Part shown: positions 35,976 to 45,565 of the stretch, piece after piece
Numbering within the stretch: position 1 is the first letter of the stretch
Layout: every line of letters starts with the position of its first letter
NCBI RefSeq assembly: GCF_036784765.1
Contig: NZ_CP136651.1
Location: forward strand, 1,178,001 to 1,242,000
Length of the DNA stretch: 64,000 bases
Reading direction: 5' to 3'
From: Novosphingobium sp. ZN18A2
GTDB taxonomy: Bacteria > Pseudomonadota > Alphaproteobacteria > Sphingomonadales > Sphingomonadaceae
The notes under the pieces: generated by a model
Told to the model about the DNA's origin: nothing
The model's input: the letters and a program-made list of their open reading frames with translations, nothing else
Database searches by the model: none
Translations under genes and position numbers: made by a program

Positions 35976-36549
35976 TAAGTACACGCCCCGCCTTCGCCAG
36001 AAGTACGACGAGCAGATCGCCAAGGCGATGACCGAAAAATTCGGTTACAAGAACCTGCTCGAAGTGCCGAAGATCGAGAAGATCACGCTCAACATGGGCG
36101 TGGGCGAAGCGAGCCAGGACAAGAAGAAGGTCCAGACGGCGGCCGCCGAAATGGAACTGATCGCCGGACAGAAGCCGGTGATCACCAAGGCGAAGAAGTC
36201 GATCGCGCAGTTCAAGCTGCGTGAAGGCATGCCAATCGGTTGCAAGGTCACCCTGCGCCGCGAACGCATGTACGAGTTCCTCGATCGCCTGATTACGATC
36301 GCGATGCCCCGCATCCGCGACTTCCGGGGGCTGAACCCCAAGTCGTTCGACGGACGCGGCAACTATGCGATGGGTCTGAAGGAGCAGATCATCTTTCCGG
36401 AGATCAGCTACGACCAGATCGAGAAGGTGCGTGGCATGGACATCATCGTCACCACCACTGCCAAGACCGACGAGGAAGCGCGCGAGCTGCTGCGCCTGTT
36501 CGGTTTCCCCTTCCCGCAGGATGCTGCCGAACAGCAGCAGGCCGCGTGA
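35968..36549 (+). CDS. rplE: 50S ribosomal protein L5
   Basis: 193 residues, about 14 longer than E. coli L5; the extra residues are at the C-terminus (AAEQQQAA). Blocks: [32 protein letters not shown] and [19 protein letters not shown]. Part of the 5S rRNA complex and contacts P-site tRNA. Confidence 0.98.
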   Translation: MADKYTPRLRQKYDEQIAKAMTEKFGYKNLLEVPKIEKITLNMGVGEASQDKKKVQTAAAEMELIAGQKPVITKAKKSIAQFKLREGMPIGCKVTLRRERMYEFLDRLITIAMPRIRDFRGLNPKSFDGRGNYAMGLKEQIIFPEISYDQIEKVRGMDIIVTTTAKTDEEARELLRLFGFPFPQDAAEQQQAA

Positions 36550-36578
36550 GCAAGATCTGAGGAAGAGAGCTTAAGTCC

Positions 36579-36884
36579 ATGGCGAAACTGAGTTCGATCA
36601 ACAAGAACGAGCGTCGCAAGAAGCTCGTTGAGAAGTACGCGGCGAAGTATGCTGCGCTGAAGGCCATTGCCGACGACGAGTCGGTTGACGAGACCGAACG
36701 CCTGATGGCGCGACTCAAGATGGCGAAACTTCCGCGCAACGCGAACCCCACCCGCGTGCGCAACCGCTGCACCACCACCGGCCGTCCGCGCGGCTACTAT
36801 CGCAAGTTCGGGCTTTGCCGCGTCGAACTGCGCGATCTCGCCAACAAGGGGCTTATCCCCGGCGTGACCAAGTCGAGCTGGTAA
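36579..36884 (+). CDS. rpsN: 30S ribosomal protein S14 (zinc-free type)
   Basis: 101 residues, the long form without the CxxC zinc motifs; one Cys occurs in [18 protein letters not shown] and one in [10 protein letters not shown]. It belongs to the C-minus class that works without zinc. Located between rplE and rpsH as usual. Confidence 0.98.
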   Translation: MAKLSSINKNERRKKLVEKYAAKYAALKAIADDESVDETERLMARLKMAKLPRNANPTRVRNRCTTTGRPRGYYRKFGLCRVELRDLANKGLIPGVTKSSW

Positions 36885-36896
36885 GGGACAACCGAT

Positions 36897-37292
36897 ATGG
36901 CGATGACCGATCCCCTGGGTGACATGCTCACCCGTATCCGCAACGGCCAGCGGGCGAAGAAGGACTCCGTCCTGTCCCCGGCCTCCAAGATCCGCGCGCG
37001 CGTTCTCGAAGTGCTGCAGCGCGAAGGCTATATCCGTGGCTACAGTGAGGACGCGACCGGCGTTCATCCGCAGCTGCGCATCGAGCTGAAGTATTTCGAG
37101 GGCGAGCCTGCCATCAAGCATGTGCAGCGCGTCTCGAAGCCCGGCCGCCGCGTCTATTCGGGTTCGAAGGAACTTCCGGTGGTGCGCAACGGCCTTGGCA
37201 TCACCATCGTCTCGACGCCGAAGGGCGTGCTCTCGGATGCCGAGGCACGTGCCCAGAACGTCGGCGGCGAAGTGCTTGCGGAGGTGTTCTGA
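36897..37292 (+). CDS. rpsH: 30S ribosomal protein S8
   Basis: 131 residues. [19 protein letters not shown] start and the C-terminal [21 protein letters not shown]-binding loop. In E. coli S8 represses the spc operon by binding near rplE; the target is not obvious here. One-base overlap with rplF. Confidence 0.98.
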   Translation: MAMTDPLGDMLTRIRNGQRAKKDSVLSPASKIRARVLEVLQREGYIRGYSEDATGVHPQLRIELKYFEGEPAIKHVQRVSKPGRRVYSGSKELPVVRNGLGITIVSTPKGVLSDAEARAQNVGGEVLAEVF

Positions 37293-37825
37293 TGAGCCGC
37301 ATCGGCAAGAGGCCGGTGACGATCCCGAGCGGCGTCACCGCTGACATCAAGGATGGCCAGCTTACCGTGAAAGGCCCCAAGGGCACGCTTTCGCTGGGCC
37401 TGTCCGACATGGTGACCTATGACGTGCAGGACGGCGCGATCTCGGTCCAGCCGGCGAACGACGGCAAGGCCGCCCGCAGTCACTGGGGCATGCAGCGCAC
37501 GCTGGTGTCCAACCTGGTCGAAGGCGTGACGCAGGGCTTCTCGAAGACGCTCGAGATCAGCGGCGTCGGCTATCGTGCGCAGGCGCAGGGCCGCAAGCTC
37601 AAGCTGCAGCTCGGCTATTCGCACGATGTCGATTTCGACGTTCCCGAAGGTGTCGAGGTCAAGACCCCGGATAACACGACGGTCGAGATTTCCGGCATCG
37701 ACAAGCAGATGGTCGGCCAGGTCGCGGCCGAGATCCGTCGCTGGCGCAAGCCCGAACCCTACAAGGGCAAGGGCATCAAGTACCGCGGCGAATATATCTT
37801 CCGCAAGGAAGGGAAGAAGAAGTAA
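37292..37825 (+). CDS. rplF: 50S ribosomal protein L6
   Basis: 177 residues, two-fold repeated domain. [16 protein letters not shown] start, [17 protein letters not shown] and [20 protein letters not shown]-terminal signature. Lies near the L7/L12 stalk base; gentamicin-resistance site region unremarkable. Confidence 0.98.
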   Translation: MSRIGKRPVTIPSGVTADIKDGQLTVKGPKGTLSLGLSDMVTYDVQDGAISVQPANDGKAARSHWGMQRTLVSNLVEGVTQGFSKTLEISGVGYRAQAQGRKLKLQLGYSHDVDFDVPEGVEVKTPDNTTVEISGIDKQMVGQVAAEIRRWRKPEPYKGKGIKYRGEYIFRKEGKKK

Positions 37826-37826
37826 G

Positions 37827-38177
37827 ATGGCCAAGGTTTCTCTCTTCGATCGCCGCCGGCGCCGCGTGCGCAGCGCGCTTCGTGCCCGTTCCGCCGGCCG
37901 TCCCCGCCTGTCGGTGCACCGCACCGGCCGCCACATCTATGCCCAGATCATCGATGATGCGGAGGGCCGCACCGTGGCCGCCGCCTCTACCCTGGTCAAA
38001 GGGCAGAAGAACGTGGGCGCCAACGTCGATTCCGCCGCCAAGGTCGGCAAGGAAATCGCCGAAAAGGCCAAGGCCGCCGGCATCACCACCGTCGTGTTCG
38101 ATCGCGGCGGCTTCCTGTTCCATGGCCGCGTCAAGGCGCTGGCCGACGCCGCTCGCGAAGGCGGGCTGGAGTTCTGA
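37827..38177 (+). CDS. rplR: 50S ribosomal protein L18
   Basis: 116 residues, ATG one base after rplF. Arg-rich N-terminus [15 protein letters not shown] binds 5S rRNA; then [20 protein letters not shown] and [19 protein letters not shown]. Shares one base with the rpsE start. Confidence 0.98.
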   Translation: MAKVSLFDRRRRRVRSALRARSAGRPRLSVHRTGRHIYAQIIDDAEGRTVAAASTLVKGQKNVGANVDSAAKVGKEIAEKAKAAGITTVVFDRGGFLFHGRVKALADAAREGGLEF

Positions 38178-38929
38178 TGATGGCTGACGAAAACGAAACC
38201 CCGACCCCGACGCCGGCCGTGACCGAAACGACCGAAGCCGCGGACACCCAGTCGACCGCTTCGGGCGACGCGCAGCCCCAGGCCCAGCCGCAGCAGCGCG
38301 AAGGCCGTGGACGTGGCCGTGGACGCGGCAATGATCGCGGTGGCCGTGGCCGGCGTGACGATCGTCGCGGCCGTGGCGGTGACGACGACGGCGGCGAGGA
38401 GCTGATCGAAAAGCTCGTCCACATCAACCGCGTGTCGAAGACCGTGAAGGGCGGCAAGCGCTTCGGTTTCGCCGCGCTGGTCGTTGTGGGCGACGGCAAG
38501 GGCCGCGTGGGCTTTGGCCACGGCAAGGCCCGCGAGGTTCCCGAAGCGATCACCAAGGCGACCGCTTCGGCCAAGAAGAAGATGGTTCGCGTTCCGCTCA
38601 AGGAAGGCCGGACGCTGCATCACGACGGCAAGGGCCGTTTCGGTGCGGGCAAGGTCAATGTCCGGACGGCCCCGGCCGGTACGGGCATCATCGCGGGCGG
38701 CCCGATGCGCGCCGTGTTCGAGAGCCTGGGCGTTGCCGACGTGGTGACCAAGTCGGTCGGCACTTCGAACCCCTACAACATGATCCGCGCCACCTTCGAC
38801 GCGCTGACCAACCAGACTTCACCGAAGTCTGTGGCCCAGCGTCGTGGCAAGAAGGTTGCCGACCTGCTGGGTCGCGGCGGCGCGAGCGAAGCCGAGGCTG
38901 AAGCCGCGGCCGAAGCTATCGCGGAGTAA
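38177..38929 (+). CDS. rpsE: 30S ribosomal protein S5 with long N-terminal extension
   Basis: 250 residues against 167 in E. coli. Residues about 1-73 are an added low-complexity region: first Thr/Pro/Glu/Ala-rich and acidic, then an Arg-Gly repeat ([20 protein letters not shown] and further) of RGG-box style, then Asp/Gly-rich. The normal S5 follows: [32 protein letters not shown] and the C-terminal acidic helix (also extended). S5 controls decoding accuracy. SD GGAG lies 8 nt upstream; a second ATG follows directly. The RG segment could add RNA contacts. Downstream are rpmD and rplO. Confidence 0.96.
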   Translation: MMADENETPTPTPAVTETTEAADTQSTASGDAQPQAQPQQREGRGRGRGRGNDRGGRGRRDDRRGRGGDDDGGEELIEKLVHINRVSKTVKGGKRFGFAALVVVGDGKGRVGFGHGKAREVPEAITKATASAKKKMVRVPLKEGRTLHHDGKGRFGAGKVNVRTAPAGTGIIAGGPMRAVFESLGVADVVTKSVGTSNPYNMIRATFDALTNQTSPKSVAQRRGKKVADLLGRGGASEAEAEAAAEAIAE

Positions 38930-38934
38930 GCGAA

Positions 38935-39126
38935 ATGGCCCAGAGCAAGAAGAAGACCATCAAGGTCAAGCAGATCGGTTCGCCGATCCGCCGCCCCGAG
39001 GCGCAGAAGAAGATCCTCATCGGCCTCGGCCTTGGCAAGATGCACAAGGTTGTAGAGCTTGAGGATACCGCCGAAGTACGCGGCGCGATCGCCAAGCTTC
39101 CGCACATGGTGGCGGTAGTAGACTGA
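38935..39126 (+). CDS. rpmD: 50S ribosomal protein L30
   Basis: 63 residues. [20 protein letters not shown] and [20 protein letters not shown] match L30. Five bp after rpsE; followed by a terminator-like hairpin before rplO. Confidence 0.97.
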   Translation: MAQSKKKTIKVKQIGSPIRRPEAQKKILIGLGLGKMHKVVELEDTAEVRGAIAKLPHMVAVVD

Positions 39127-39141
39127 TTGCAGTTCCACGCG

Positions 39142-39167
39142 CCCCGGCCGACGCCGGGGTGCTTTTT
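39142..39167 (+). terminator. Terminator-like hairpin inside the spc operon (rpmD-rplO)
   Basis: CCCCGGC-CGAC-GCCGGGG (39142-39159), perfect 7-bp GC stem with a tetraloop, followed by TGCTTTTT. By form it is an intrinsic terminator, yet rplO, secY and adk follow on the same strand with no evident promoter. Confidence 0.75.
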
Positions 39168-39200
39168 CAGCGCGACAAAAGCGAAAGCGAGTGCAAAGAC

Positions 39201-39683
39201 ATGAAACTCAACGACATCCGTGACAACTCCGGTGCCCGCAAGGGCCGTATGCGCATCGGGCGCGGCATCGGTTCGGGCAAGGGCAAGACCGGCGGACGCG
39301 GCCAGAAGGGCGCCAAGGCGCGTTCGGGCGTTTCGATCGCCGGATTCGAAGGCGGCCAGATGCCGCTTCACATGCGCCTGCCGAAGCGCGGCTTCAACAA
39401 CATCTTCGCCAAGGACTATGCCGAAGTGAACCTGGGCATGGTCCAGAAGTTCATCGACGCGGGCAAGATCGACGCGAAGGCGGTTATCGATCACGACGCG
39501 CTGAAGGCTGCCGGCCTGGCGCGCGGTGGCAAGGATGGCGTCCGCCTGCTGGGCAAGGGCGCGTTCACCGCTAAGGCTTCGTTCAAGGTCGCCGGTGCCA
39601 GCAAGGGCGCCCTTGCGGCGGTCGAAAAGGCCGGCGGTTCGGTTGAAGTGACCGCCGCCAAGGCGGAAGCGGCTGCGGAATAA
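39201..39683 (+). CDS. rplO: 50S ribosomal protein L15
   Basis: 160 residues from the ATG at 39201. [20 protein letters not shown] start with the Gly/Lys-rich arm [20 protein letters not shown], then [11 protein letters not shown]-terminal Ala/Glu/Lys-rich tail. A late 50S assembly protein. Located after an internal terminator-like hairpin and 127 bp before secY. Confidence 0.97.
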   Translation: MKLNDIRDNSGARKGRMRIGRGIGSGKGKTGGRGQKGAKARSGVSIAGFEGGQMPLHMRLPKRGFNNIFAKDYAEVNLGMVQKFIDAGKIDAKAVIDHDALKAAGLARGGKDGVRLLGKGAFTAKASFKVAGASKGALAAVEKAGGSVEVTAAKAEAAAE

Positions 39684-39810
39684 TCCGAATAATCGGGCGC
39701 GGGGTTCTTGCATCCCCGCGCCCGCACTATATGGGCAGCCTTGATAAGTGTGTGGCAGCCGCTCCCTGACCAACGCGAGGCGGCGACCCAGGAAGGCTTG
39801 ATACCCGATC

Positions 39811-41178
39811 ATGGCAACACGTGCCGATAACATCGCCAGCAGTTTCAGCCTGGCCAATTTCTCGAAGGCGACCGAGCTCAAGAAGCGCATCTGGTTCACG
39901 ATCGGCGCGCTGATCGTTTTCCGGTTCCTCAGCTTCGTTCCGCTGCCCGGCGTCAACCCGCTGATCCTGCAGACGCTGTACAGCCAGACGCAGGGCGGCA
40001 TCCTGGATATGTTCAACGCGTTTTCGGGCGGCAGCCTTTCGCGGATGAGCCTGATTGCGCTGGGCGTGATGCCATACATCACGGCGTCCATCGTGGTTCA
40101 GCTGGCGTCTTCGCTCCATCCGGCGCTTGCCGCGCTGAAGAAGGAAGGCGAAAGCGGGCGCAAGAAGCTCAACCAGTACACGCGCTATGGCACGGTATTC
40201 CTCTGCGCGATGCAGGGCTGGTTCCTTGCCACGGGCCTTGAAGCCTATGGCGCGTCGAGCGGGCTGCAGGCCGTGGTCCACCCCGGTTACATGTTCCGCG
40301 TCGGCGCGGTCATCAGCCTTGTCGGCGGAACGATGTTCCTGCTGTGGCTGGGCGAGCAGATTACCGAGCGCGGCATCGGCAACGGTGTTTCGCTGATCAT
40401 CATGGCGGGCATCGTCGCGCAGATGCCGACGTTCATCGCCAACCTGTTCGAAGGCGGCCGCACCGGCTCGATCTCGCCGTTCACGATCATCATGCTGGTC
40501 GGCCTGATGGTGGCGCTGATCCTGTTCATCTGCTTCATGGAGCAGGCGACCCGCCGGCTTCTGATCCAGTATCCCAAGCGCGCGACGCAACGCGGGATGA
40601 TGGCGGCGGACCGCAGCCACCTTCCGCTGAAGGTCAACACCGCGGGCGTCATCCCGCCGATCTTCGCCAGCTCGCTGTTGCTTCTGCCGCTGACGATCAC
40701 GCAGTTCGCGGGCAATTCCGTTTCGCAGGACAGCACGATCGGCAAGATCATCGTCACGATGAACCAGTACCTGGGGCACGGCAAACCGCTGTACATGCTG
40801 TTCTATGCGGTCGGCATCATCTTCTTCTGCTTCTTCTACACGGCGGTTGTGTTCAACCCCGAGGAGACGGCGGAAAACCTCAAGAAGAACGGCGGCTTCA
40901 TCCCCGGCATCCGCCCGGGCAAGAACACCGCCAACTACCTCGATTACGTGCTGACGCGCATCACCGTGATCGGCGCGGCCTATATCACCCTGGTCTGCGT
41001 GGTGCCCGAATGGGTTATTGCGGATACGGGCATGAGGTTGTTCTTTGCCGGTGGTACATCGCTGCTGATCGTCGTGAACGTGACGGTCGATACAATATCG
41101 CAGATCCAGTCGCATTTGCTGGCACACCAGTATGGCGACCTGATCAAGAAGGCGAAGCTCAAGGGCCGGCTGCGCTAA
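39811..41178 (+). CDS. secY: Preprotein translocase subunit SecY
   Basis: 455 residues, ten membrane helices. Recognised by the LPGVNP/LLQTL start after helix 1, GALxxxxLGVMPYITASI, cytoplasmic loop 4 and loop 5 (GIRPGKNTANYLDYVL) that contact SecA and the ribosome. The SecYEG channel exports or inserts proteins at the inner membrane. In the usual place between rplO and adk. Confidence 0.97.
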   Translation: MATRADNIASSFSLANFSKATELKKRIWFTIGALIVFRFLSFVPLPGVNPLILQTLYSQTQGGILDMFNAFSGGSLSRMSLIALGVMPYITASIVVQLASSLHPALAALKKEGESGRKKLNQYTRYGTVFLCAMQGWFLATGLEAYGASSGLQAVVHPGYMFRVGAVISLVGGTMFLLWLGEQITERGIGNGVSLIIMAGIVAQMPTFIANLFEGGRTGSISPFTIIMLVGLMVALILFICFMEQATRRLLIQYPKRATQRGMMAADRSHLPLKVNTAGVIPPIFASSLLLLPLTITQFAGNSVSQDSTIGKIIVTMNQYLGHGKPLYMLFYAVGIIFFCFFYTAVVFNPEETAENLKKNGGFIPGIRPGKNTANYLDYVLTRITVIGAAYITLVCVVPEWVIADTGMRLFFAGGTSLLIVVNVTVDTISQIQSHLLAHQYGDLIKKAKLKGRLR

Positions 41179-41206
41179 TAAGCAGCCGGGGGAAGGGGAG
41201 CACGAC

Positions 41207-41854
41207 GTGAACATTATCCTTCTGGGCCCCCCGGGGGCAGGCAAGGGGACCCAGGCGCAACGGCTTGTCGAGCGGTTTGGCATGAAGCAGCTTTCGACCG
41301 GCGACATGCTGCGCGCGGCTGTGAAGGCGGGAACCCCGGTCGGGCTGAAGGCCAAGGCCGTGATGGACGCGGGCGAGCTTGTTTCCGACGAGATCGTTTC
41401 GGCGCTGATCGGTGACGAACTGGACGCGATGCCGGAAGGGCAGGGCGCGATTTTCGACGGCTATCCCCGCACCGCCGCACAGGCGGCCTCGCTCGACGAG
41501 ATTCTCGCCAGCCGGGGCAAGGCGCTGGATCATGTGATCGAACTGGACGTCGACGAAGACGCGCTGGTTGAGCGCATTACGGGCCGCTTCACCTGCGCAT
41601 CGTGCGGCAAGGGCTATCACGACAAATTCGAACGGCCCAGCGTCGAAGGAACCTGCGACAAGTGCGGAGGGCACGAATTCAAGCGCCGTCCCGACGATAA
41701 CGAGGAAACGGTGCGCACGCGCATGGCCGAATACCGTGCGAAGACCGCACCGATCCTGCCGATCTACGAAGCGCGCGGAATCGTTGCCCGGGTTGACGGC
41801 ATGGCCGACATGGACGCGGTGACGGCCTCTATCGAAAAGGTCCTGCAAGGCTGA
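41207..41854 (+). CDS. adk: Adenylate kinase with Cys4 zinc-type LID
   Basis: 215 residues from a GTG (28 bp after secY). P-loop GPPGAGKGT (7-15), AMP site FDGYPRT, and a long LID (about 126-163) with four cysteines, C130-x2-C133 and C150-x2-C153, a structural zinc site as in Gram-positive and many alphaproteobacterial enzymes; E. coli Adk lacks it. It balances ATP, ADP and AMP. In many alphaproteobacteria rpsM follows adk directly; here three other genes intervene. Confidence 0.97.
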   Translation: MNIILLGPPGAGKGTQAQRLVERFGMKQLSTGDMLRAAVKAGTPVGLKAKAVMDAGELVSDEIVSALIGDELDAMPEGQGAIFDGYPRTAAQAASLDEILASRGKALDHVIELDVDEDALVERITGRFTCASCGKGYHDKFERPSVEGTCDKCGGHEFKRRPDDNEETVRTRMAEYRAKTAPILPIYEARGIVARVDGMADMDAVTASIEKVLQG

Positions 41855-41875
41855 AGCGGGCGAGGGAGAGGGCAA

Positions 41876-42595
41876 ATGGCGTTGCGCAAATGGCTGGCCG
41901 GGATTGCCCTGCTCTCGACGTTCGGACCGATGCCCGCCCTGGCGGAAGTGATCGGCCGGGCGGACAACGGCTTCACCGTGCGCGCGATCCGCGAAGTCTC
42001 AGCGTCGCCTGAAGAAGCGTGGAAGGCGATTGTTCATCCCGCTGGCTGGTGGCTTGATGAGCACACCTTTTCCGGCAAGGCAGCGAACCTGACGCTCAAC
42101 CCCGTGGCGGGCGGCTGCTTTTGCGAAACGCTTCCCGTGCCCAAGGATGTCCCGGCGGGACAAAAGCCGGGCGGCGTTGAGCATATGCGCGTGATCTACG
42201 CCAATCCAGGGCACGCCTTGCGGCTGACGGGCGCGCTCGGGCCGCTCCAGTCCGAAGCGGTGGCCGGGACGCTGACGATCACGCTCAAGCGCGAAGGAAA
42301 GGCCACGCGTATCCTTTGGGAATACGTGGTGGGCGGATACATGCGCTATCCGATCGAACGGATTGCACCGGCGGTCGACAAGGTGATCACGGCGCAGCTT
42401 TCCAGCCTTGCGCTCAAGCTTGGCCCGGCGACCACGTTCGATCTTGCGCCGGGGAAGGACAAGGCGGAAGGTCCGCAAGGCGATGCCGCCGATGCACAAA
42501 TGCCCGGCCCGGAGGCCGGCGAAGCACCCGGGGATTCGCCGCACAAGCAGGCGAACGACGCGGTCGACAGCGCGCTGTCTCCCCAAACCGATTGA
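41876..42595 (+). CDS. Secreted SRPBCC-fold protein
   Basis: 239 residues. Signal peptide (MALRKWLAGIALLSTFGPMP.. cut near ALA-EV). The body fits the START/SRPBCC helix-grip fold: VRAIREVSASPEEAWKAIVH at the start, GWWLDEHTFSG, LRLTGALGPLQ and a final long helix. The C-terminal 55 residues are a Gly/Ala/Pro/Asp-rich unstructured tail. Ligand unknown; secreted members occur in the periplasm of sphingomonads. It lies 21 bp after adk on the same strand and may be read from the ribosomal transcript. Confidence 0.8.
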   Translation: MALRKWLAGIALLSTFGPMPALAEVIGRADNGFTVRAIREVSASPEEAWKAIVHPAGWWLDEHTFSGKAANLTLNPVAGGCFCETLPVPKDVPAGQKPGGVEHMRVIYANPGHALRLTGALGPLQSEAVAGTLTITLKREGKATRILWEYVVGGYMRYPIERIAPAVDKVITAQLSSLALKLGPATTFDLAPGKDKAEGPQGDAADAQMPGPEAGEAPGDSPHKQANDAVDSALSPQTD

Positions 42596-42761
42596 TTCCG
42601 CGAGGCACTTTTGTGCCACGGGCCTTTTGCCGAACGAAAAAGCGGCTACACTCCGCGCAACAATAAGGCGCGACTCGGCAATGATCCGTTGATACGCGCC
42701 GTCCCTGGGCCGCATGACTTTCCAGGTATCCCGCGGGTGCCGCCAGAGGGGGGAGAAACCA

Positions 42762-44117
42762 GTGGCCGTTTCCGATCATGTCGATTTTCCGACGTTCATG
42801 GAGGGCGTGAAAAAGCGCAATCCCTACCAGCCCGAATTTGTCCAGGCCGTGCAGGAAGTGGCAGAGGACATCTTCGATTTCATCCAGGACAAGGAAGAAT
42901 ATCACGCGCAGCAGATACTGCGCCGCATCGCGGAGCCGGATCGCGTGGTTTCGTTCCGCGTGTGCTGGGAGGACGATAACGGCAACATCCGCGTCCAGCG
43001 CGGTTGGCGCGTGCAGAACAACAACGCAATCGGTCCCTACAAGGGCGGCATCCGCTTCCACCCCAGCGTGACCGAAAGCGTGCTGAAGTTCCTGGCCTTC
43101 GAACAGACCTTCAAGAACGCGCTCACCGGGTTGCCGATGGGTGGCGGCAAGGGCGGATCGAACTTCAACCCCAAGGGCAAGAGCGTGCGCGAGATCATGC
43201 GCTTCTGCCAGAGCTTCATGACCGAACTTTACCGCCACATCGGCGCCGATACAGACGTTCCGGCGGGCGACATCGGCGTCGGCGGGCGTGAAATCGGCTT
43301 CATGTTCGGCCAGTACAAGCGCATCACCAACCAGTTCACCGGCGTGTTGACGGGCAAGGGGCTGGAATGGGGCGGATCGCTGATCCGCACGGAGGCCACC
43401 GGCTATGGCGCGGTCTATTTCCTTGCCAACATGCTGGCCTGCAAGGACATGGACCTTGTGGGCAAGACCGCCGTCATCTCGGGTTCGGGCAACGTCGCCA
43501 CGCACGCGGCGGAAAAGATCACGCAGCTTGGCGGCAAGGTCGTCACGCTGTCGGATTCGGGCGGCTTCGTCCACGATCCGGGCGGGTTCACCCTGGAAAA
43601 GATCGACTGGGTGAAGGCGCACAAGACGCACCGGCGCGGGCGCATCCAGGATTATTGCGACGAATTCGAAGGCTGCACCTTCCATGCGGGGAAAACGCCG
43701 TGGGGCGTGCCCTGCGACGTGGCGCTTCCTTGCGCGACGCAGAACGAATTGCTGGGCGAAGATGCGAAGATGCTGGTCGCTAACGGTTGCATCGCCGTGT
43801 CGGAAGGCGCGAACATGCCCACCGACCTTGAGGGCGTGCACGTCTTCAAGAACAACAAGATCATGTATGCGCCGGGCAAGGCCGCCAATGCGGGCGGCGT
43901 CGCGGTATCTGGTCTGGAGATGAGCCAGAACTCCGAACGCAGGGCATGGAAGGAAGCCGAACTCGACCAGATGCTGAAGGACATCATGTCGGGTATCCAC
44001 GCCAACTGCCTTACCTATGGCCAGCAGGGCGGCGGCTATATCGACTATGTGAAGGGCGCCAACATCGCCGGCTTCAAGAAAGTTGCCGATGCGATGCTGG
44101 CTTTCGGCGTGGTCTGA
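42762..44117 (+). CDS. gdhA: NADP-type glutamate dehydrogenase
   Basis: 451 residues from a GTG, after a GGGGGGAG SD; a longer frame from 42714 lacks support. Motifs: GPYKGGIRFHPSV with the substrate lysines, LTGLPMGGGKGGSNFNPKGK (catalytic Lys), GVGGREIGFMFGQYKR and the nucleotide fold ISGSGNVATHAAEKI. Length and blocks fit the hexameric enzyme that makes glutamate from 2-oxoglutarate and ammonia. It is inserted between adk and rpsM; expression independent of ribosome genes is likely. A GGGCTGCG...CGCAGCCC hairpin with TTT follows at 44145-44172. Confidence 0.96.
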   Translation: MAVSDHVDFPTFMEGVKKRNPYQPEFVQAVQEVAEDIFDFIQDKEEYHAQQILRRIAEPDRVVSFRVCWEDDNGNIRVQRGWRVQNNNAIGPYKGGIRFHPSVTESVLKFLAFEQTFKNALTGLPMGGGKGGSNFNPKGKSVREIMRFCQSFMTELYRHIGADTDVPAGDIGVGGREIGFMFGQYKRITNQFTGVLTGKGLEWGGSLIRTEATGYGAVYFLANMLACKDMDLVGKTAVISGSGNVATHAAEKITQLGGKVVTLSDSGGFVHDPGGFTLEKIDWVKAHKTHRRGRIQDYCDEFEGCTFHAGKTPWGVPCDVALPCATQNELLGEDAKMLVANGCIAVSEGANMPTDLEGVHVFKNNKIMYAPGKAANAGGVAVSGLEMSQNSERRAWKEAELDQMLKDIMSGIHANCLTYGQQGGGYIDYVKGANIAGFKKVADAMLAFGVV

Positions 44118-44144
44118 CCGCAATCCGGAGTTTTACGGATAGAG

Positions 44145-44172
44145 GGGCTGCGGACGGCGTTCGCAGCCCTTT
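44145..44172 (+). terminator. Probable terminator after gdhA
   Basis: GGGCTGCG (44145-44152), 9-nt loop, CGCAGCCC (44162-44169), then TTT. A perfect 8-bp GC stem with a short T-run 28 bp after the stop. Confidence 0.6.
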
Positions 44173-44227
44173 GCGTTGACGGCGCTGGACATCGGGTTTC
44201 CCGCGCGCCAATCCTGCGCCGGGGAAA

Positions 44228-45334
44228 ATGGTCTTGGCGAACGAACGATACAGACTCTCCGACACCGCGAACGACGTGCTCGGTTCGCCGGGGCGCAATG
44301 TCATCATTGCGGCCTCGTTCGTGCTGTCGGTCTGCGTTGCGTCGGTTGTCGCGTACATGGTGGTGGGGTGGAGTTTTTCCGACGCCATCTACATGGTCGT
44401 CGTTACCATCTTCACTGTCGGGTACGGAGAAGTGCGGCCGATCGATACCGGCACGCTGCGCCTCATAACCGGCCTGACAATTGCCCTGGGATGCACGGGC
44501 ATGATCGTGCTGACCGGTGCACTGGTGCAGCTTTTTACGGTATTGCAGCTTCGCCGCATGCTGGGATTGGATCGAATGCAGAACCAGATCGAACACTTGC
44601 GCGACCACACGATCGTCTGTGGCCTGGGAAGGATCGGGACGCAGGTTACCGCAGAACTGCACGCGGCGAAGGCGCCTTTCGTGCTGGTCGAGCGTGACGC
44701 CGCCAAGGCGGAGGAAGCGCGCGATCAGGGGTATCTGAGCGTGCTTGGCGAGGCGACCGACGAGGCGACCCTGCGCGCCGCCGGGATCGAACGGGCAAGC
44801 GCGATTGCGACCGTGCTGCCCGACGATGCGACCAACGTGTTCATAACGCTTTCGGCGCGCAGCCTGAATCCAGGCATCCAGATCATCGCGCGCGGAGAGG
44901 CGCCCAGCACCGAGAACAAGCTGTATCACGCAGGCGCGGACAAGGTTGTGCTGCCCACGCATATCGGCGCCGAACGGATCGCGGAAATCATCCTCTATCC
45001 CGCGACGGAAAGCTATTTCTCGCAAAGCGGCCCGATGCGCGCGATGAAACGCGACCTGCACGACCTCGGGCTTGAGCTGGAGGTCGTCCGCGTGGCAGAG
45101 GGCGGCACCCTGACGGGGGCCACGGTGGGTTCGGCGGAGCAGCACGGACGCGGCGGGTTCTTTATCGTGCAGATCGAACGGGCGGACGGCGTGGTGATCC
45201 AGCATCCGGGCGACGACGTGCGGATAGAGGCGGGCGATGCCGTCGTGCTGGTCGTGCGCGGCAGCCGGATTTCCGCTGGCACACTGTTTACCGCGCCTGC
45301 GGAGCCGTTGCGATCGGGCCGCAATTTCTTCTGA
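44228..45334 (+). CDS. Two-helix potassium channel with RCK (TrkA-N/TrkA-C) domains
   Basis: 368 residues. Two membrane helices (about 25-45 and 80-105) flank a pore helix and the selectivity filter TVGYGE (63-68), a clear K+ filter. After the second helix comes an RCK/TrkA-N Rossmann domain (CGLGRIG at 131-137, then VLVERDAAKAEEARD) and a TrkA-C domain near 270-350. The layout is that of MthK/Kch-type gated channels in the inner membrane, opened by ligand such as Ca2+ or nucleotide. Gating ligand not deducible. Lies between gdhA and rpsM; probably a separate unit. Confidence 0.93.
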   Translation: MVLANERYRLSDTANDVLGSPGRNVIIAASFVLSVCVASVVAYMVVGWSFSDAIYMVVVTIFTVGYGEVRPIDTGTLRLITGLTIALGCTGMIVLTGALVQLFTVLQLRRMLGLDRMQNQIEHLRDHTIVCGLGRIGTQVTAELHAAKAPFVLVERDAAKAEEARDQGYLSVLGEATDEATLRAAGIERASAIATVLPDDATNVFITLSARSLNPGIQIIARGEAPSTENKLYHAGADKVVLPTHIGAERIAEIILYPATESYFSQSGPMRAMKRDLHDLGLELEVVRVAEGGTLTGATVGSAEQHGRGGFFIVQIERADGVVIQHPGDDVRIEAGDAVVLVVRGSRISAGTLFTAPAEPLRSGRNFF

Positions 45335-45404
45335 TCCGGCGGTTGGCGGTGTGGTGTGTCGCGGGGGCAGGGCCGTTCCGGATACCCTGTGCGCATCTTG
45401 CCTG

Positions 45405-45433
45405 TTGACAGGCCGCCGCGAATCTCTTACGCG
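45405..45433 (+). promoter_or_regulatory. Candidate promoter of the rpsM-rpsK-rpoA-rplQ operon
   Basis: TTGACA (45405-45410), 17-bp spacer, TACGCG (45428-45433). The -35 is perfect; the GC-rich -10 resembles growth-controlled promoters. The start would be near 45440, leaving a 125-nt leader. It explains how the alpha operon is expressed after being split from adk. Confidence 0.6.
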
Positions 45434-45565
45434 CCGCCTCTCATTCAGACAGCGGTACCCACCGGCTTCGCTTATGGGCGAGAGCCGGTTGTGCGCTTTC
45501 TGCGTGGTGCGTTGAGATAGAGGTGCCGCCATATTGCGGTAACTTCTGTGGAGCAGGAGAATAGA

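Noticed and set aside
39811..39830. TTGAT...GATCA just before secY as an FNR box
   Set aside because: The half-sites do not have the TTGAT-N4-ATCAA spacing; chance match.
42414..44123. 569-residue open frame antisense to gdhA
   Set aside because: Same reason: codon-bias shadow over a well-recognised gene.
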